This document shows, piece by piece, positions 16,366 through 24,892 of a stretch of DNA of 64,000 nt. Below the pieces are notes generated by a model. It was not told the DNA's origin. It did no database searches and was given only the letters and a program-made list of their open reading frames with translations. The position numbers and the translations under genes were made by a program. Every line of letters starts with the position of its first letter. Position 1 is the stretch's first letter. This DNA is from JAJXWB01 sp046349215 (GTDB lineage: Bacteria > Pseudomonadota > Alphaproteobacteria > Rhizobiales > Beijerinckiaceae): the NCBI GenBank assembly GCA_046349215.1, contig JAXMCV010000001.1, forward strand, positions 124,001-188,000, read 5' to 3'.

Positions 16366-16788
16366 CTATTTAGCCGAAGCGGAGCGGGAGCGTGCGGTTT
16401 TTCCCGCCCTGGTTTTCGCGCCGCCGGGTTTCGCAGCCTTGCGCGCCTTCTTCAGCGCCTTTTCGGCGGCCGTGCGCCGGGCGGCTTCCAGCGCCGGCCG
16501 GCACCAGCGGCGCAATTCGTCCTCGTCGTCCAGCGCCGCGTCGGGCAGCTTCCAGAAGGCGTTCATGATGCGGACGCCGCCGTCCGGCGCCGTATAGTTG
16601 AAGGCCTCCGACCCCGCCGCCTCCAGCGCGGCGCGCTCCTTGTCGCTGTCTGTCTTGATCCAGATCGCGCCCAGCACGCAGAGCGCGATGCAGGCGTCAT
16701 CGACATAGACGCCGTGGCCGGAGAACATCCTCTTGGCGCGTACGCGCGCGAAAGGCGCGAAGAAGTCTTCGACGGATTCGGCGTCCAT
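16366..16788 (-). CDS. TfoX N-terminal domain protein
   Basis: 140 residues from the ATG at 16788. A longer in-frame start at 16821 would lie inside a palindromic repeat and is rejected. The TfoX_N fold is recognisable in FARVRAKRMFSGHGVYVDDACIALCV and the later AFNYTAPDGG and FWKLPDAALDDEDEL segments. A Lys/Ala-rich basic tail follows (KALKKARKAAKPGGAKTRAG). Gammaproteobacterial TfoX/Sxy controls competence, but stand-alone TfoX_N proteins in alphaproteobacteria have no assigned role. Confidence 0.8.
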   Translation of the reverse strand: MDAESVEDFFAPFARVRAKRMFSGHGVYVDDACIALCVLGAIWIKTDSDKERAALEAAGSEAFNYTAPDGGVRIMNAFWKLPDAALDDEDELRRWCRPALEAARRTAAEKALKKARKAAKPGGAKTRAGKTARSRSASAK

Positions 16789-16796
16789 GTAGGTCT

Positions 16797-16878
16797 CGTC
16801 ATTGCGAGCGCAGCGAAGCAATCCAGAGCCGAATTGCGGCCCCTAGATTGCTTCGTCGCTGCGCTCCTCGCAATGACG
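16797..16878. repeat. Intergenic palindromic repeat, CGTCATTGCGAG family, copy 2
   Basis: 82 bp, same outer arms (CGTCATTGCGAG / CTCGCAATGACG) and inner GAAGCAATC / GATTGCTTC as the copy at 6066. It separates sufA from the TfoX-like gene on the same strand. Confidence 0.8.
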
Positions 16879-16883
16879 TAGCC

Positions 16884-17270
16884 TCACGCCCCCGTGCGCT
16901 CGCCTTCGGACAGGCTCGCCGGCGTGATGGCCACGCTCTCGCCGCAGCCGCAGGCCGAGGTCTGGTTGGGATTGTTGAAGACGAAGCCCGACGACAGCTT
17001 GCTGGTCTGGAAGTCCATCTGCGTGCCGAGCAGGAAAAGCACGGCCTTGGGGTCGACCAGCACGCGCACGCCCTTGTCCTCGACGATCTCGTCGCCGGGA
17101 TTGGGCGCATCGGCCATTTCCATCGTGTAGGACATGCCGGCGCAACCGCCGTTCCTGACGCCGACGCGCAGGCCGAACGGCGGCTTTTCGGCGTTCGAGA
17201 CGATCTCCTGCAGGCGCGCGGCTGCGGCCTCGGTCAGGGAAATCACGTTCATTTTCGGGCGAACGCCCAT
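16884..17270 (-). CDS. sufA: A-type Fe-S assembly/carrier protein
   Basis: 128 residues with GGGAGAGAG upstream. The HesB/IscA fold is clear, with the three ligand cysteines at about 43 (RNGGCAGMSY), 107 and 109 (SACGCGES). A-type proteins carry [2Fe-2S] or [4Fe-4S] clusters from the SufBCD scaffold to target enzymes. It is the last gene of the suf cluster, about 80 bp after sufT. Confidence 0.93.
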   Translation of the reverse strand: MGVRPKMNVISLTEAAAARLQEIVSNAEKPPFGLRVGVRNGGCAGMSYTMEMADAPNPGDEIVEDKGVRVLVDPKAVLFLLGTQMDFQTSKLSSGFVFNNPNQTSACGCGESVAITPASLSEGERTGA

Positions 17271-17350
17271 GTCTCTCTCCCTTCAGGGTTCAAGGCCCTG
17301 CGAATAGAGTCTGTGACGAATATAGGCGCGGCCGCCCGTATCCGCCAGCC

Positions 17351-17734
17351 TCACCACATGTCCAGCGCCACGCGCGCCTCTTCAGACATGCGGCTCTGGT
17401 CCCACGGCGGATCGAAGACCATGTTGACCTTCACGCCCGCGATGCCCTGCACGCCCGAGACCGCGCTCTCCACCCACAGCGGCATTTCGCCGGCCACCGG
17501 GCAGCCCGGCGCGGTCAGCGTCATGTCGATGTTCACGAAGCGGGATTCGTCGATCTCGACGCGGTAGATCAGGCCGAGTTCGTAGATGTCGGCCGGAATC
17601 TCCGGATCGTACACCGATTTCAGCGCGGCGATGATGTCCTCGGTCAGCCGGTCGTAATCCTCCGCCGACAATTCCTTGGAAAAGTCGATCGCAGGCCGGT
17701 TGGGGGAGAACGGGGCGTCCGTTGCCTCGGTCAT
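17351..17734 (-). CDS. sufT: SUF-associated MIP18/DUF59 protein (SufT-like)
   Basis: 127 residues. The DUF59 core is present: ALKSVYDPEIPADIYELGLIY and LTAPGCPVAGEMP with its conserved Cys. SufT-like proteins act late in Fe-S protein maturation. It starts seven bases after the sufS stop, so it is part of the same operon. Confidence 0.9.
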   Translation of the reverse strand: MTEATDAPFSPNRPAIDFSKELSAEDYDRLTEDIIAALKSVYDPEIPADIYELGLIYRVEIDESRFVNIDMTLTAPGCPVAGEMPLWVESAVSGVQGIAGVKVNMVFDPPWDQSRMSEEARVALDMW

Positions 17735-17741
17735 GGCGTCC

Positions 17742-18974
17742 TCACGAAAACAGGGCTTCCGCCCGTTGCAGGGCGGCGGCCAGCGCGTCGATCTCGGCGC
17801 GCGTGTTGTAGAGCGCGAACGAAGCGCGGCACGTCGATGTCGCGCCGAAGCGTTCGAGCAACGGCATGGCGCAATGGGTTCCCGCGCGCACCGCGACGCC
17901 TGCGCGGTCGATGATGGTGGCGACGTCGTGGGCGTGCGCGCCCTTCATCTCGAAGGCGACGATCGGCCCCTTGTCCTTCGCCTTGCCGATGATGCGCAGC
18001 GAATTCATGCGCGACAGCAGGTCCATCGCGTAAGCCGTGAGATCGGCCTCGTGCGCGCGGATCGCCGAGCGGCCCACCTCGTCCATGTAGTCGAGCGCGG
18101 CGCCGAGCCCCACCGCCTGGACGATCGGCGGCGTGCCGGCCTCGAAGCGATGCGGAGGCGCGTTATAGGTGACGCGGTCGCGGGTCACGACCTCGATCAT
18201 CTCGCCGCCGCCGTTGAAGGGCGGCAGGCTTTCCAGCCACTTCTTCTTGCCATAGAGCACGCCGATGCCGGTCGGTCCGTACACCTTGTGGCCGGTGAAG
18301 ACGTAGAAATCGGCGTCGAGCGCCCGCACGTCGACGTCGAGATGCACCGCCCCCTGCGAGCCGTCGACCAGCACGGGAACGCCGTGGGCGTGGGCGATGC
18401 GCACGATGTCGGCGATCGGCGTCGGCGCGCCGAGCACGTTCGACATGTGCGTGATCGCGACGATCTTCGTCCTGTCCGTCAGCTGCTTCTCGAATGCGTC
18501 GAGATCGACATGGCCATCGTCGTCGATCTCGATCCATTTCAGCACCGCGCCCTTGCGCTCGCGATGGAAATGCCAGGGCACGATGTTGGAATGGTGCTCC
18601 ATGATCGAGAGGACGATTTCGTCGCCTTCCCCGATATGCGCCTGCCCGAACGAGGCGGCGACGAGATTGATCGCCTCCGTCGCGGAACGGGTGAACACGA
18701 TCTCGTCGCTGGATTCCGCGTTCAGGAAGCGTCGCACGCTCGAGCGCGCGCCCTCGAAGGCGTCGGTCGCCGCATTGGCGAGATAGTGCAGGCCACGATG
18801 CACGTTGGCGTATTCGTGCTCGTAGACATGCACCATGCGCTCGATCACCTGTCGCGGCTTCTGCGCGGAGGCGGCGTTGTCGAGATAGACGAGGTCCTTG
18901 CCGTAGGGCTTTTCCGCGAGAATCGGAAAATCCCGCCGCAGCTTTTCGACGTCGTAGGGCGCGTGGGCGTTCAT
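17742..18974 (-). CDS. sufS: Cysteine desulfurase SufS
   Basis: 410 residues from the ATG at 18974, which overlaps the sufD stop (ATGA). Group II desulfurase: PLP Lys at about 230 (TGHKVYGPTG) and catalytic Cys at about 368 (RAGTHCAMPL). Supplies persulfide sulfur to SufBCD; a SufE or SufU partner is not seen in this window. Confidence 0.96.
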   Translation of the reverse strand: MNAHAPYDVEKLRRDFPILAEKPYGKDLVYLDNAASAQKPRQVIERMVHVYEHEYANVHRGLHYLANAATDAFEGARSSVRRFLNAESSDEIVFTRSATEAINLVAASFGQAHIGEGDEIVLSIMEHHSNIVPWHFHRERKGAVLKWIEIDDDGHVDLDAFEKQLTDRTKIVAITHMSNVLGAPTPIADIVRIAHAHGVPVLVDGSQGAVHLDVDVRALDADFYVFTGHKVYGPTGIGVLYGKKKWLESLPPFNGGGEMIEVVTRDRVTYNAPPHRFEAGTPPIVQAVGLGAALDYMDEVGRSAIRAHEADLTAYAMDLLSRMNSLRIIGKAKDKGPIVAFEMKGAHAHDVATIIDRAGVAVRAGTHCAMPLLERFGATSTCRASFALYNTRAEIDALAAALQRAEALFS

Positions 18975-20305
18975 GCCTCGCCCCTCCGCGACAGCCAGTC
19001 CTGCGTGATCGCGGCGTAGCGCTCGCGCAGGGCTTCGTCCGTCACCATGTCGAGCGCCTCGCCGGCGAAGGCTTCGAGCAGCAGGGATTCCGCTTCGGGC
19101 TTCGAGAGGCCGCGGGCGCGCAGATAGAAAATCTGGTCGTCGTCGAGCTGGCCGACGGTGGCGCCGTGCCCGCAGACCACGTCGTCGGCGAAGATTTCGA
19201 GTTCCGGCTTGTTGTTCATCACGGCGTCGTCGCCGAGCATGATCGCCTGGCTCTTCATCGCGCCGTCTGTCTTCTGCGCGTGCTGGCGCACGACGACCTT
19301 GCCCTGGAAGACGCCGGTCGATTCGTGGTCGAGAATGTGCCGGAACAATTCGCGGCTCGTGCAATGCGGCACGGCGTGGTCGACGACCAGCGTAGTGTCG
19401 GCGTGCTCCTTGCCCCGCAACAGCGACAGGCCGCCGAAGCGCACGTTGGTCCGCTCTCCGTTCAGCCGCGCGAAAATCTGGCGGCGGGCCGTGGCGGCCG
19501 ACGGGGTGAAGCAGAAGGACGAGAGGTCGGCGTCCGCGCCGAGGGTCGCCAGAAGCGAATGCAGCGCCACCGCGCCCGGCCCCTGCTGCTCGACGGACGA
19601 GAACAATTCGACCTTCGCGCCATCGCCGATCGCGATCACCAGCGCTTCGTTGGTCTGCGTCGCCGACGGCGCGCAGGCTCCGGTCATCTCGAACAGCCGC
19701 ACGCGGGCGCCTGCGCCGACGAGCACGACCGAACGCGTGAAGGCGGCGTGAGCCCCGCCGCCGGTCATCATGTTGATGAGCGCCAGCGGCCGCTCGACCT
19801 GCGCGCCGGGCGCGATGCGCAGCGCGACGCCGTCCTGCATCAGCGCAGCGTTGAGCGCGACGACGGGATCATCGCCGCCGAGTCCGTTCGCCGTCAGCGC
19901 GGCGAGAATCTCGGCGTCGCCGGCGACCAGCGCATCGGAGAGGGAATGCAGGGTCACGCCGGCCGGCAGGTCGGCCATGTCGGAGAGATCGGGCCGGAAG
20001 GCGCCGTTGACGACGACGAGTCTGACGCCGCCGAGGCGTGCATTGTGGTCGAGGCATTCGCGGGCGCGGGCGACGCTCACGTCGTCCGGAGCGCGGACAG
20101 GCGCCGCCTCGCGCAGCAGCGCACGCAGGTCCGTATAGTGCCAGGACTCGACCCGGCGGCTCGGCAGGCCGGCCGCCTCGAAGCGCGCCATGGCGGCGGC
20201 GCGCAGGTCGGTCGCGCCGCGCAGCCGCAGATCAGCCGAATCGAACGCGTCGATATAGGCGGCTTCCGCTTCCGTGCGCTGCGCCATGGGGATCGGACGG
20301 TTCAT
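18971..20305 (-). CDS. sufD: Fe-S assembly scaffold subunit SufD
   Basis: 444 residues, overlapping sufC (ATGA) upstream and sufS downstream by four bases. The C-terminal SUF beta-helix core is conserved (TGVFQGKVVVRQHAQKTDG, MNNKPELEIFADDVVCGHGA, YLRARGLSKPEA). The His residue of the DDVVCGHGAT segment matches the position implicated in cluster assembly with SufB. Forms SufBC2D. Confidence 0.95.
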   Translation of the reverse strand: MNRPIPMAQRTEAEAAYIDAFDSADLRLRGATDLRAAAMARFEAAGLPSRRVESWHYTDLRALLREAAPVRAPDDVSVARARECLDHNARLGGVRLVVVNGAFRPDLSDMADLPAGVTLHSLSDALVAGDAEILAALTANGLGGDDPVVALNAALMQDGVALRIAPGAQVERPLALINMMTGGGAHAAFTRSVVLVGAGARVRLFEMTGACAPSATQTNEALVIAIGDGAKVELFSSVEQQGPGAVALHSLLATLGADADLSSFCFTPSAATARRQIFARLNGERTNVRFGGLSLLRGKEHADTTLVVDHAVPHCTSRELFRHILDHESTGVFQGKVVVRQHAQKTDGAMKSQAIMLGDDAVMNNKPELEIFADDVVCGHGATVGQLDDDQIFYLRARGLSKPEAESLLLEAFAGEALDMVTDEALRERYAAITQDWLSRRGEA

Positions 20306-21051
20306 GCCGCCTCGCCGACGAAGCCGGCATAGCCGGACTTTTCGAGTTCGAGCGCCAGTTCCGGCCCGCCGGTCTTGGCGATCCTGCCCTTGGCCATCAC
20401 GTGCACCGTGTCCGGCTTGATGTAGTCGAGCAGGCGCTGGTAGTGCGTGATGACGAGGAACGAACGGTTCTGCGCGCGCAGGGCGTTCACGCCATCGGCG
20501 ACGATGCGCAGGGCGTCGATGTCGAGACCGGAATCCGTTTCGTCGAGGATGGCGAATTTCGGCTGCAGCAGCGCCATCTGCAGGATTTCCATGCGCTTCT
20601 TCTCGCCGCCGGAAAAGCCGACGTTGAGCGGGCGCTTCAGCATGTCCTGGTTGACGCCGAGCTTGCCCGCCGCCTCACGCACGCGCTTCATGAATTCGGG
20701 CGTCTGCAATTCCTTGTCGCCGCGCGCGCGGGCGTGCGCGTTCAGCGCGGCCTTGAGAAACGTCATGGTGGCGACGCCGGGAATCTCCAGCGGATACTGG
20801 AACGCGAGAAACACGCCGGCATTGGCGCGCTCGGTCACGTCCATGTCGAGAAGGTTGACGCCGTCGAGCAGCACTTCGCCCTGCTCCACCTCGTAGTCCT
20901 CGCGCCCTGCGATGACGTAGGAGAGCGTCGACTTGCCGGTGCCGTTCGGCCCCATGATGGCGGCGACCTCGCCGTCCTTCACGGTGAGGTTCAGGCCGTC
21001 GAGAATCTTGCGGTCGCCGACCGAGACGTGGAGGTTTCTGACTTCGAGCAT
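20302..21051 (-). CDS. sufC: Fe-S assembly ATPase SufC
   Basis: 249 residues from the ATG at 21051 (GGAAAAGA upstream). A longer open frame to 21168 reads through the repeat and is rejected. ABC ATPase with Walker A GPNGTGKSTLS, signature FSGGEKKRMEILQMALL and Walker B FAILDETDSGLD. It powers conformational change in the SufBC2D scaffold. Confidence 0.96.
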   Translation of the reverse strand: MLEVRNLHVSVGDRKILDGLNLTVKDGEVAAIMGPNGTGKSTLSYVIAGREDYEVEQGEVLLDGVNLLDMDVTERANAGVFLAFQYPLEIPGVATMTFLKAALNAHARARGDKELQTPEFMKRVREAAGKLGVNQDMLKRPLNVGFSGGEKKRMEILQMALLQPKFAILDETDSGLDIDALRIVADGVNALRAQNRSFLVITHYQRLLDYIKPDTVHVMAKGRIAKTGGPELALELEKSGYAGFVGEAA

Positions 21052-21086
21052 TTCTTTTCCGTTCAAACTTGCTTTGGGCGCCTGGC

Positions 21087-21173
21087 CGTCATTGCGAGCG
21101 AAGCGAAGCAATCCATCCACCGGATCTGTCCACATGGATGGATTGCTTCGTCGCTTCGCTCCTCGCAATGACG
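21087..21173. repeat. Intergenic palindromic repeat, CGTCATTGCGAG family, copy 3
   Basis: 87 bp with arms CGTCATTGCGAG and CTCGCAATGACG and inner GAAGCAATCCATCC / GGATGGATTGCTTC. It lies inside the suf operon, between sufB and sufC, where its transcript could form a long hairpin. Confidence 0.82.
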
Positions 21174-21177
21174 GGAC

Positions 21178-22650
21178 TCACCCCACGCTCCCCTCGAGTG
21201 AGATGGCGATCAGCTTCTGGGCTTCGACAGCGAATTCCATCGGCAATTGCTGCAGCACGTCGCGCACGAAGCCGTTGACGATCAGCGCCGTCGCTTCTTC
21301 CTCCGACAGGCCGCGCTGCGTGCAGTAGAAGAGCTGGTCTTCCGATATCTTCGACGTGGTCGCCTCGTGTTCGAACACGGCCGACGCATTCTTGGCTTCC
21401 ATGTAGGGCACGGTATGCGCGCCGCATTCGTGGCCGATCAGCAAGGAGTCGCAATTGGTGAAATTGCGGGCGTTGGTCGCCTTGCGGTGCGCGCTCACCT
21501 GGCCGCGATAGGTGTTGTTGGAGCGGCCGGCCGAAATGCCCTTGGAAATGATCCGGCTCGTCGTGTTCTTGCCGAGGTGGATCATCTTCGTGCCGGAATC
21601 GACCTGCTGGCGGCCGTTGGAAATGGCGATCGAATAGAACTCGCCGCGGCTGTCGTCGCCGCGCAGGATGCAGGACGGATATTTCCAGGTGATGGCCGAG
21701 CCCGTTTCGACCTGCGTCCACGAAATCTTCGAGCGCGCGCCGCGGCAATCGCCGCGCTTCGTCACGAAATTGTAGATGCCGCCCTTGCCTTCGCTGTCGC
21801 CGGGATACCAGTTCTGCACCGTCGAATATTTGATCTCGGCGTCCTCGTGCGCGACCAGTTCGACGACGGCGGCGTGCAACTGGTTCTCGTCGCGCTGCGG
21901 CGCGGTGCAGCCTTCTAGATAGGAAACGTAGGAGCCCGCGTCGGCGATGATCAGCGTGCGCTCGAACTGGCCGGTGTTGCGCTCGTTGATGCGGAAATAG
22001 GTCGACAGTTCCATCGGGCAACGCACGCCCGGCGGAATGTAGACGAAGGAGCCGTCGGAATAGACCGCCGAATTCAGCGTCGCATAATAATTGTCGGTCA
22101 CCGGCACGACGGAGCCGAGATATTTCTTCACGAGTTCGGGGTGCGAATGCACGGCTTCCGAAATCGGGCAGAATATGACGCCGGCCTTCGCCAGTTCGGC
22201 GCGGAAGGTGGTCGCGACGGAGACCGAATCGAACACGGCGTCGACGGCGACCTTCGAGGTCTGCACGCCCGCCAGAATCTCCTGCTCGCGCAGCGGAATG
22301 CCGAGCTTCTCGTAGGTGCGCAGGAGTTCGGGATCGACCTCGTCGAGCGACTTGGGGCCGTCGTCCATGCTCTTGGGCGCGGAATAGTAGTAGAGGTCCT
22401 GGAAGTCGATCTTCGGATATTCGACGCGCGCCCAGTCCGGCTCGCGCATCGTCAGCCAGCGGCGATAGGCGTCGAGGCGCCATTCGGTCAGCCAGTCCGG
22501 TTCGTTCTTCTTTGCGGAAATGAAGCGAACGATGTCCTCGTTCAGCCCCTTGGGCGCCTTCTCGGATTCGATGTCTGTGACGAACCCGTACTTGTAGGCA
22601 TCCACGTCGATCGCCTTCACGCGATCGACGGTCTCTTTAACAGCCGCCAT
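21178..22650 (-). CDS. sufB: Fe-S assembly scaffold SufB
   Basis: 490 residues, the normal size. Motifs include PGVRCPMELSTYFRIN, HAAVVELVAHEDAEIKYSTV, GTKMIHLGKNTTSRIISKG and LIGHECGAHTVPY; the Cys and Glu used for cluster building lie in this beta-helix core. It starts the sufB-C-D-S-T-A run. A promoter and palindrome lie just upstream. The C-terminus extends almost to the palindromic repeat. Confidence 0.96.
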   Translation of the reverse strand: MAAVKETVDRVKAIDVDAYKYGFVTDIESEKAPKGLNEDIVRFISAKKNEPDWLTEWRLDAYRRWLTMREPDWARVEYPKIDFQDLYYYSAPKSMDDGPKSLDEVDPELLRTYEKLGIPLREQEILAGVQTSKVAVDAVFDSVSVATTFRAELAKAGVIFCPISEAVHSHPELVKKYLGSVVPVTDNYYATLNSAVYSDGSFVYIPPGVRCPMELSTYFRINERNTGQFERTLIIADAGSYVSYLEGCTAPQRDENQLHAAVVELVAHEDAEIKYSTVQNWYPGDSEGKGGIYNFVTKRGDCRGARSKISWTQVETGSAITWKYPSCILRGDDSRGEFYSIAISNGRQQVDSGTKMIHLGKNTTSRIISKGISAGRSNNTYRGQVSAHRKATNARNFTNCDSLLIGHECGAHTVPYMEAKNASAVFEHEATTSKISEDQLFYCTQRGLSEEEATALIVNGFVRDVLQQLPMEFAVEAQKLIAISLEGSVG

Positions 22651-22699
22651 AATTCACTCCTGCCCTGCGCGGTTTCAAGGGCCGCCGGTCGGAGCCTCT

Positions 22700-22728
22700 A
22701 TAATGTACCTTTGAACGGTTCCATTCAA
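22700..22728 (-). promoter_or_regulatory. Candidate suf promoter with overlapping palindrome
   Basis: On the minus strand TTGAAT (22728-22723), a 17-base spacer and CATTAT (22705-22700) form a plausible sigma-70 promoter for sufB. The spacer and -35 are covered by an imperfect palindrome, TTGAA-N8-TTCAA at 22711-22728, containing the perfect GAACGGTTC core. An iron- or cluster-responsive repressor (Rrf2/IscR/RirA or Irr type) would bind at such a site, but the sequence does not match a known box exactly (a TGA-N9-TCA box would need one base fewer). Confidence 0.4.
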
Positions 22729-22755
22729 CCCGCGCTGCAACGCAAACGAGGCTGT

Positions 22756-23892
22756 TCACGCCGTTTTGCGCTGTTTTCGCGCGAGAATGCCGGCGAGCGC
22801 GGCCAGCGCCGCCTCGACCTCCGCCGCGCCTGAATTCCAGCCGAAGCTGACGCGCAGCGTTCCTTTGGCCACATCGGCGGAAATCCCCATGGCGGCCAGG
22901 ATATGCGACGTCTTGACCTTGCCGGACGAACAGGCCGAGCCCGATGACACGGCCAGGCCCGCGAGATCGGTCGCCATCAGCATGGTCTCGGCCGAGGTTC
23001 CGGGGATCGAGAAGGCGGACGTGTTGGGAAGGCGCGGCGCGGCCGCCCCATAGATCACGACATCGGGCGCCAGCGCCTTCAGCCGGGCCTCGAATTCGTC
23101 GCGCAACGCTGCGATCCGCGGCGTCTCCGGCGCGCCGGTCACGCATCCGGCCGCAGCGCCGAAACCGGCGATCGCGGCCACGTTCTCGGTGCCGGCGCGG
23201 ATTCCGCGCTCCTGCCCGCCGCCCCGGATCATCACGGAATCGCAGACGATCGACGGATCGCGGACGACCAGCGCGCCGACGCCCATCGGCCCGCCGATCT
23301 TGTGGGACGAGACGACCAGCATGTCGGCCCCGGTCGTCTCGAACGTACAGGGCACGCGACCGGCGGCCTGCACGGCGTCGGTCACGACGAGGCCGCCTGC
23401 CGCATGGACCCTTGCCGCCGCATCGGCGACGGGTTGCAGCACGCCGGTCTCGTTGTTTGCGGCCTGCAGGCAGAGCATCGGCCGGCCCTCTTGCGCCAGC
23501 GCGGCGTCGAGCGCGGCGAGATCCAGCCGTCCGTCTCGATCGACCGCCAGCGACGAGACCGCCGCGCCGAACCTGTGGCCCTCGTGGGCCGCGACGTGAT
23601 CGGTCGCCGAAATCAGCAGGCGTTCCGGCGCGCCGGAAGGCCCGCGCCAGGCCGGCGACAGGGCGAGGTTCAGCCCCTCCGTCGCCCCCGACGTGAAGAC
23701 GACGTTGCGCGCCTTGCCGCCGACGAGGGCTGCGACCCTTTCGCGCGCTTCCTCGACGAAGGCGCGCGCAGCCCTGCCCTCGGCATGGACGGACGAGGCG
23801 TTGCCGCCGGCGTCGAGCGCCTGGAGCATTTTCGTTCGCGCTTCCGGGCGGAGCGGCGAGGTTGCGTTGTGGTCGAGATAGACGCGGGCCAT
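22756..23892 (-). CDS. Cysteine desulfurase, NifS/IscS-like
   Basis: 378 residues from the ATG at 23892 (MARVYLDHNATSPLRPEA). Group I desulfurase: PLP Lys in VVSSHKIGGPMG and catalytic Cys in SSGSACSSGKVKTSH. It lies immediately upstream of sufB on the same strand, 105 bp away, as in many Rhizobiales suf clusters. With SufS this gives the locus two desulfurases of different groups; IscS-like enzymes also feed tRNA thiolation and other pathways. Confidence 0.92.
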   Translation of the reverse strand: MARVYLDHNATSPLRPEARTKMLQALDAGGNASSVHAEGRAARAFVEEARERVAALVGGKARNVVFTSGATEGLNLALSPAWRGPSGAPERLLISATDHVAAHEGHRFGAAVSSLAVDRDGRLDLAALDAALAQEGRPMLCLQAANNETGVLQPVADAAARVHAAGGLVVTDAVQAAGRVPCTFETTGADMLVVSSHKIGGPMGVGALVVRDPSIVCDSVMIRGGGQERGIRAGTENVAAIAGFGAAAGCVTGAPETPRIAALRDEFEARLKALAPDVVIYGAAAPRLPNTSAFSIPGTSAETMLMATDLAGLAVSSGSACSSGKVKTSHILAAMGISADVAKGTLRVSFGWNSGAAEVEAALAALAGILARKQRKTA

Positions 23893-23942
23893 GCCGGATA
23901 TGTAGCGGGCGCGGCGCACAGGGGGAAGGCGGGGCGTCCCTG

Positions 23943-24038
23943 CATCCTCGTCCTGAGGAGCGGCCGCGGGCAGCGTCTCGAAGGACGGCCGCAATCCGCA
24001 TCCTTCGAGACGGCGCTTCGCGCCTCCTCAGGATGAGG
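23943..24038. repeat. Nested palindromic repeat, CCTCGTCCTGAGGAG family
   Basis: Outer arms CCTCGTCCTGAGGAG and CTCCTCAGGATGAGG; inner arms CGTCTCGAAGGA and TCCTTCGAGACG. Unlike the other families in the window, it lies between divergent starts (desulfurase and TRIC-like gene) and so falls in a promoter region. Confidence 0.75.
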
Positions 24039-24081
24039 GCCGACGCGACTCTTGCTACCATCCGCGCCCGAGGGAGTCGTT

Positions 24082-24717
24082 ATGGCGCAAGATTTCCACC
24101 TGCCTGTCATGCTCGACTACATGGCGGTCGTCGCATGGGCGGTGTCGGGCGCGCTCGTCGGCGCACGCAAGGGCTACGATCTCGTCGGCGTCTTCATGAC
24201 GGCGCTCGTCTCGTCGCTCGGCGGCGGCCTGCTGCGCGACGGCGTGCTGCTGCAGACGATCCCGCCCGTGCTCACCAACGCCGCCTACCTGCCGCTGATC
24301 GCGCTCTCGACGGGCCTCGCCATCCTCATCGCGCGCAAGGTGCAGACGGTCGGGCGCATCGAGAAAATCGTCGAACTGATCGACGCGGCGGGCACGCCGG
24401 CCTTCGCGGTCGTCGGCGTCGAGGCGGCGCGCGCCGTCGGCGTCCCGCTGCCGGGCGTTCTCTTCGTCGGCTGCGTCAGCGGCGTCGGCGGCGGCGTGCT
24501 GCGCGACATTCTCGTGCGCGAGACGCCGGAGATCATGCTGCCGGGGCGCTACCTTGCGATCCTCGTGGCGCTGTTCTGCGCGCTCTACATGGTCCTGACG
24601 ATCGGCCTCGATCTTCCACGCGGCATTTGCGCATGGGGAATCGTGGCGGGCCATTTCGCCGTGCGCTGGGCGACGATCCGTTATGATTGGCGCACGAAGC
24701 CGGTGATGGAGATTTAG
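24082..24717 (+). CDS. Trimeric intracellular cation channel (TRIC/UPF0126) family protein
   Basis: 211 residues from the ATG at 24082 with AGGGAG upstream. About seven hydrophobic helices, with the family's two glycine-rich repeats: SSLGGGLLRDGVL and SGVGGGVLRDILV. Such proteins form K+-permeable trimeric channels in the inner membrane; E. coli YicG is a homologue. Membrane topology and twin GGG-LRD motifs make the family call firm; the physiological role is unknown. Confidence 0.9.
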   Translation: MAQDFHLPVMLDYMAVVAWAVSGALVGARKGYDLVGVFMTALVSSLGGGLLRDGVLLQTIPPVLTNAAYLPLIALSTGLAILIARKVQTVGRIEKIVELIDAAGTPAFAVVGVEAARAVGVPLPGVLFVGCVSGVGGGVLRDILVRETPEIMLPGRYLAILVALFCALYMVLTIGLDLPRGICAWGIVAGHFAVRWATIRYDWRTKPVMEI

Positions 24718-24730
24718 CGAACTACTCTGC

Positions 24731-24874
24731 CGTCATGGCCGGGCATAGCCGTCATGAGACGGCGTCGCTTCGCTCGCCTACGTCCCGGCCATCCACGCCG
24801 ATGGATTGCGGCGAACGCCAGCATCATCTTCGACTGTCCTGACGTGGATGCCCGGGACAAGCCCGGGCATGACG
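24731..24874. repeat. Palindromic repeat, CGTCATGGCCGGG family, copy 1
   Basis: Begins CGTCATGGCCGGGCATAGCC and ends GCCCGGGCATGACG, with inner GGCCATCCACG / CGTGGATGCCCGGGACAAG. It lies in the convergent gap between the TRIC-like and MOSC genes. A related element recurs at 31623. Confidence 0.7.
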
Positions 24875-24892
24875 CTCGGTAAATTGGCTCGC

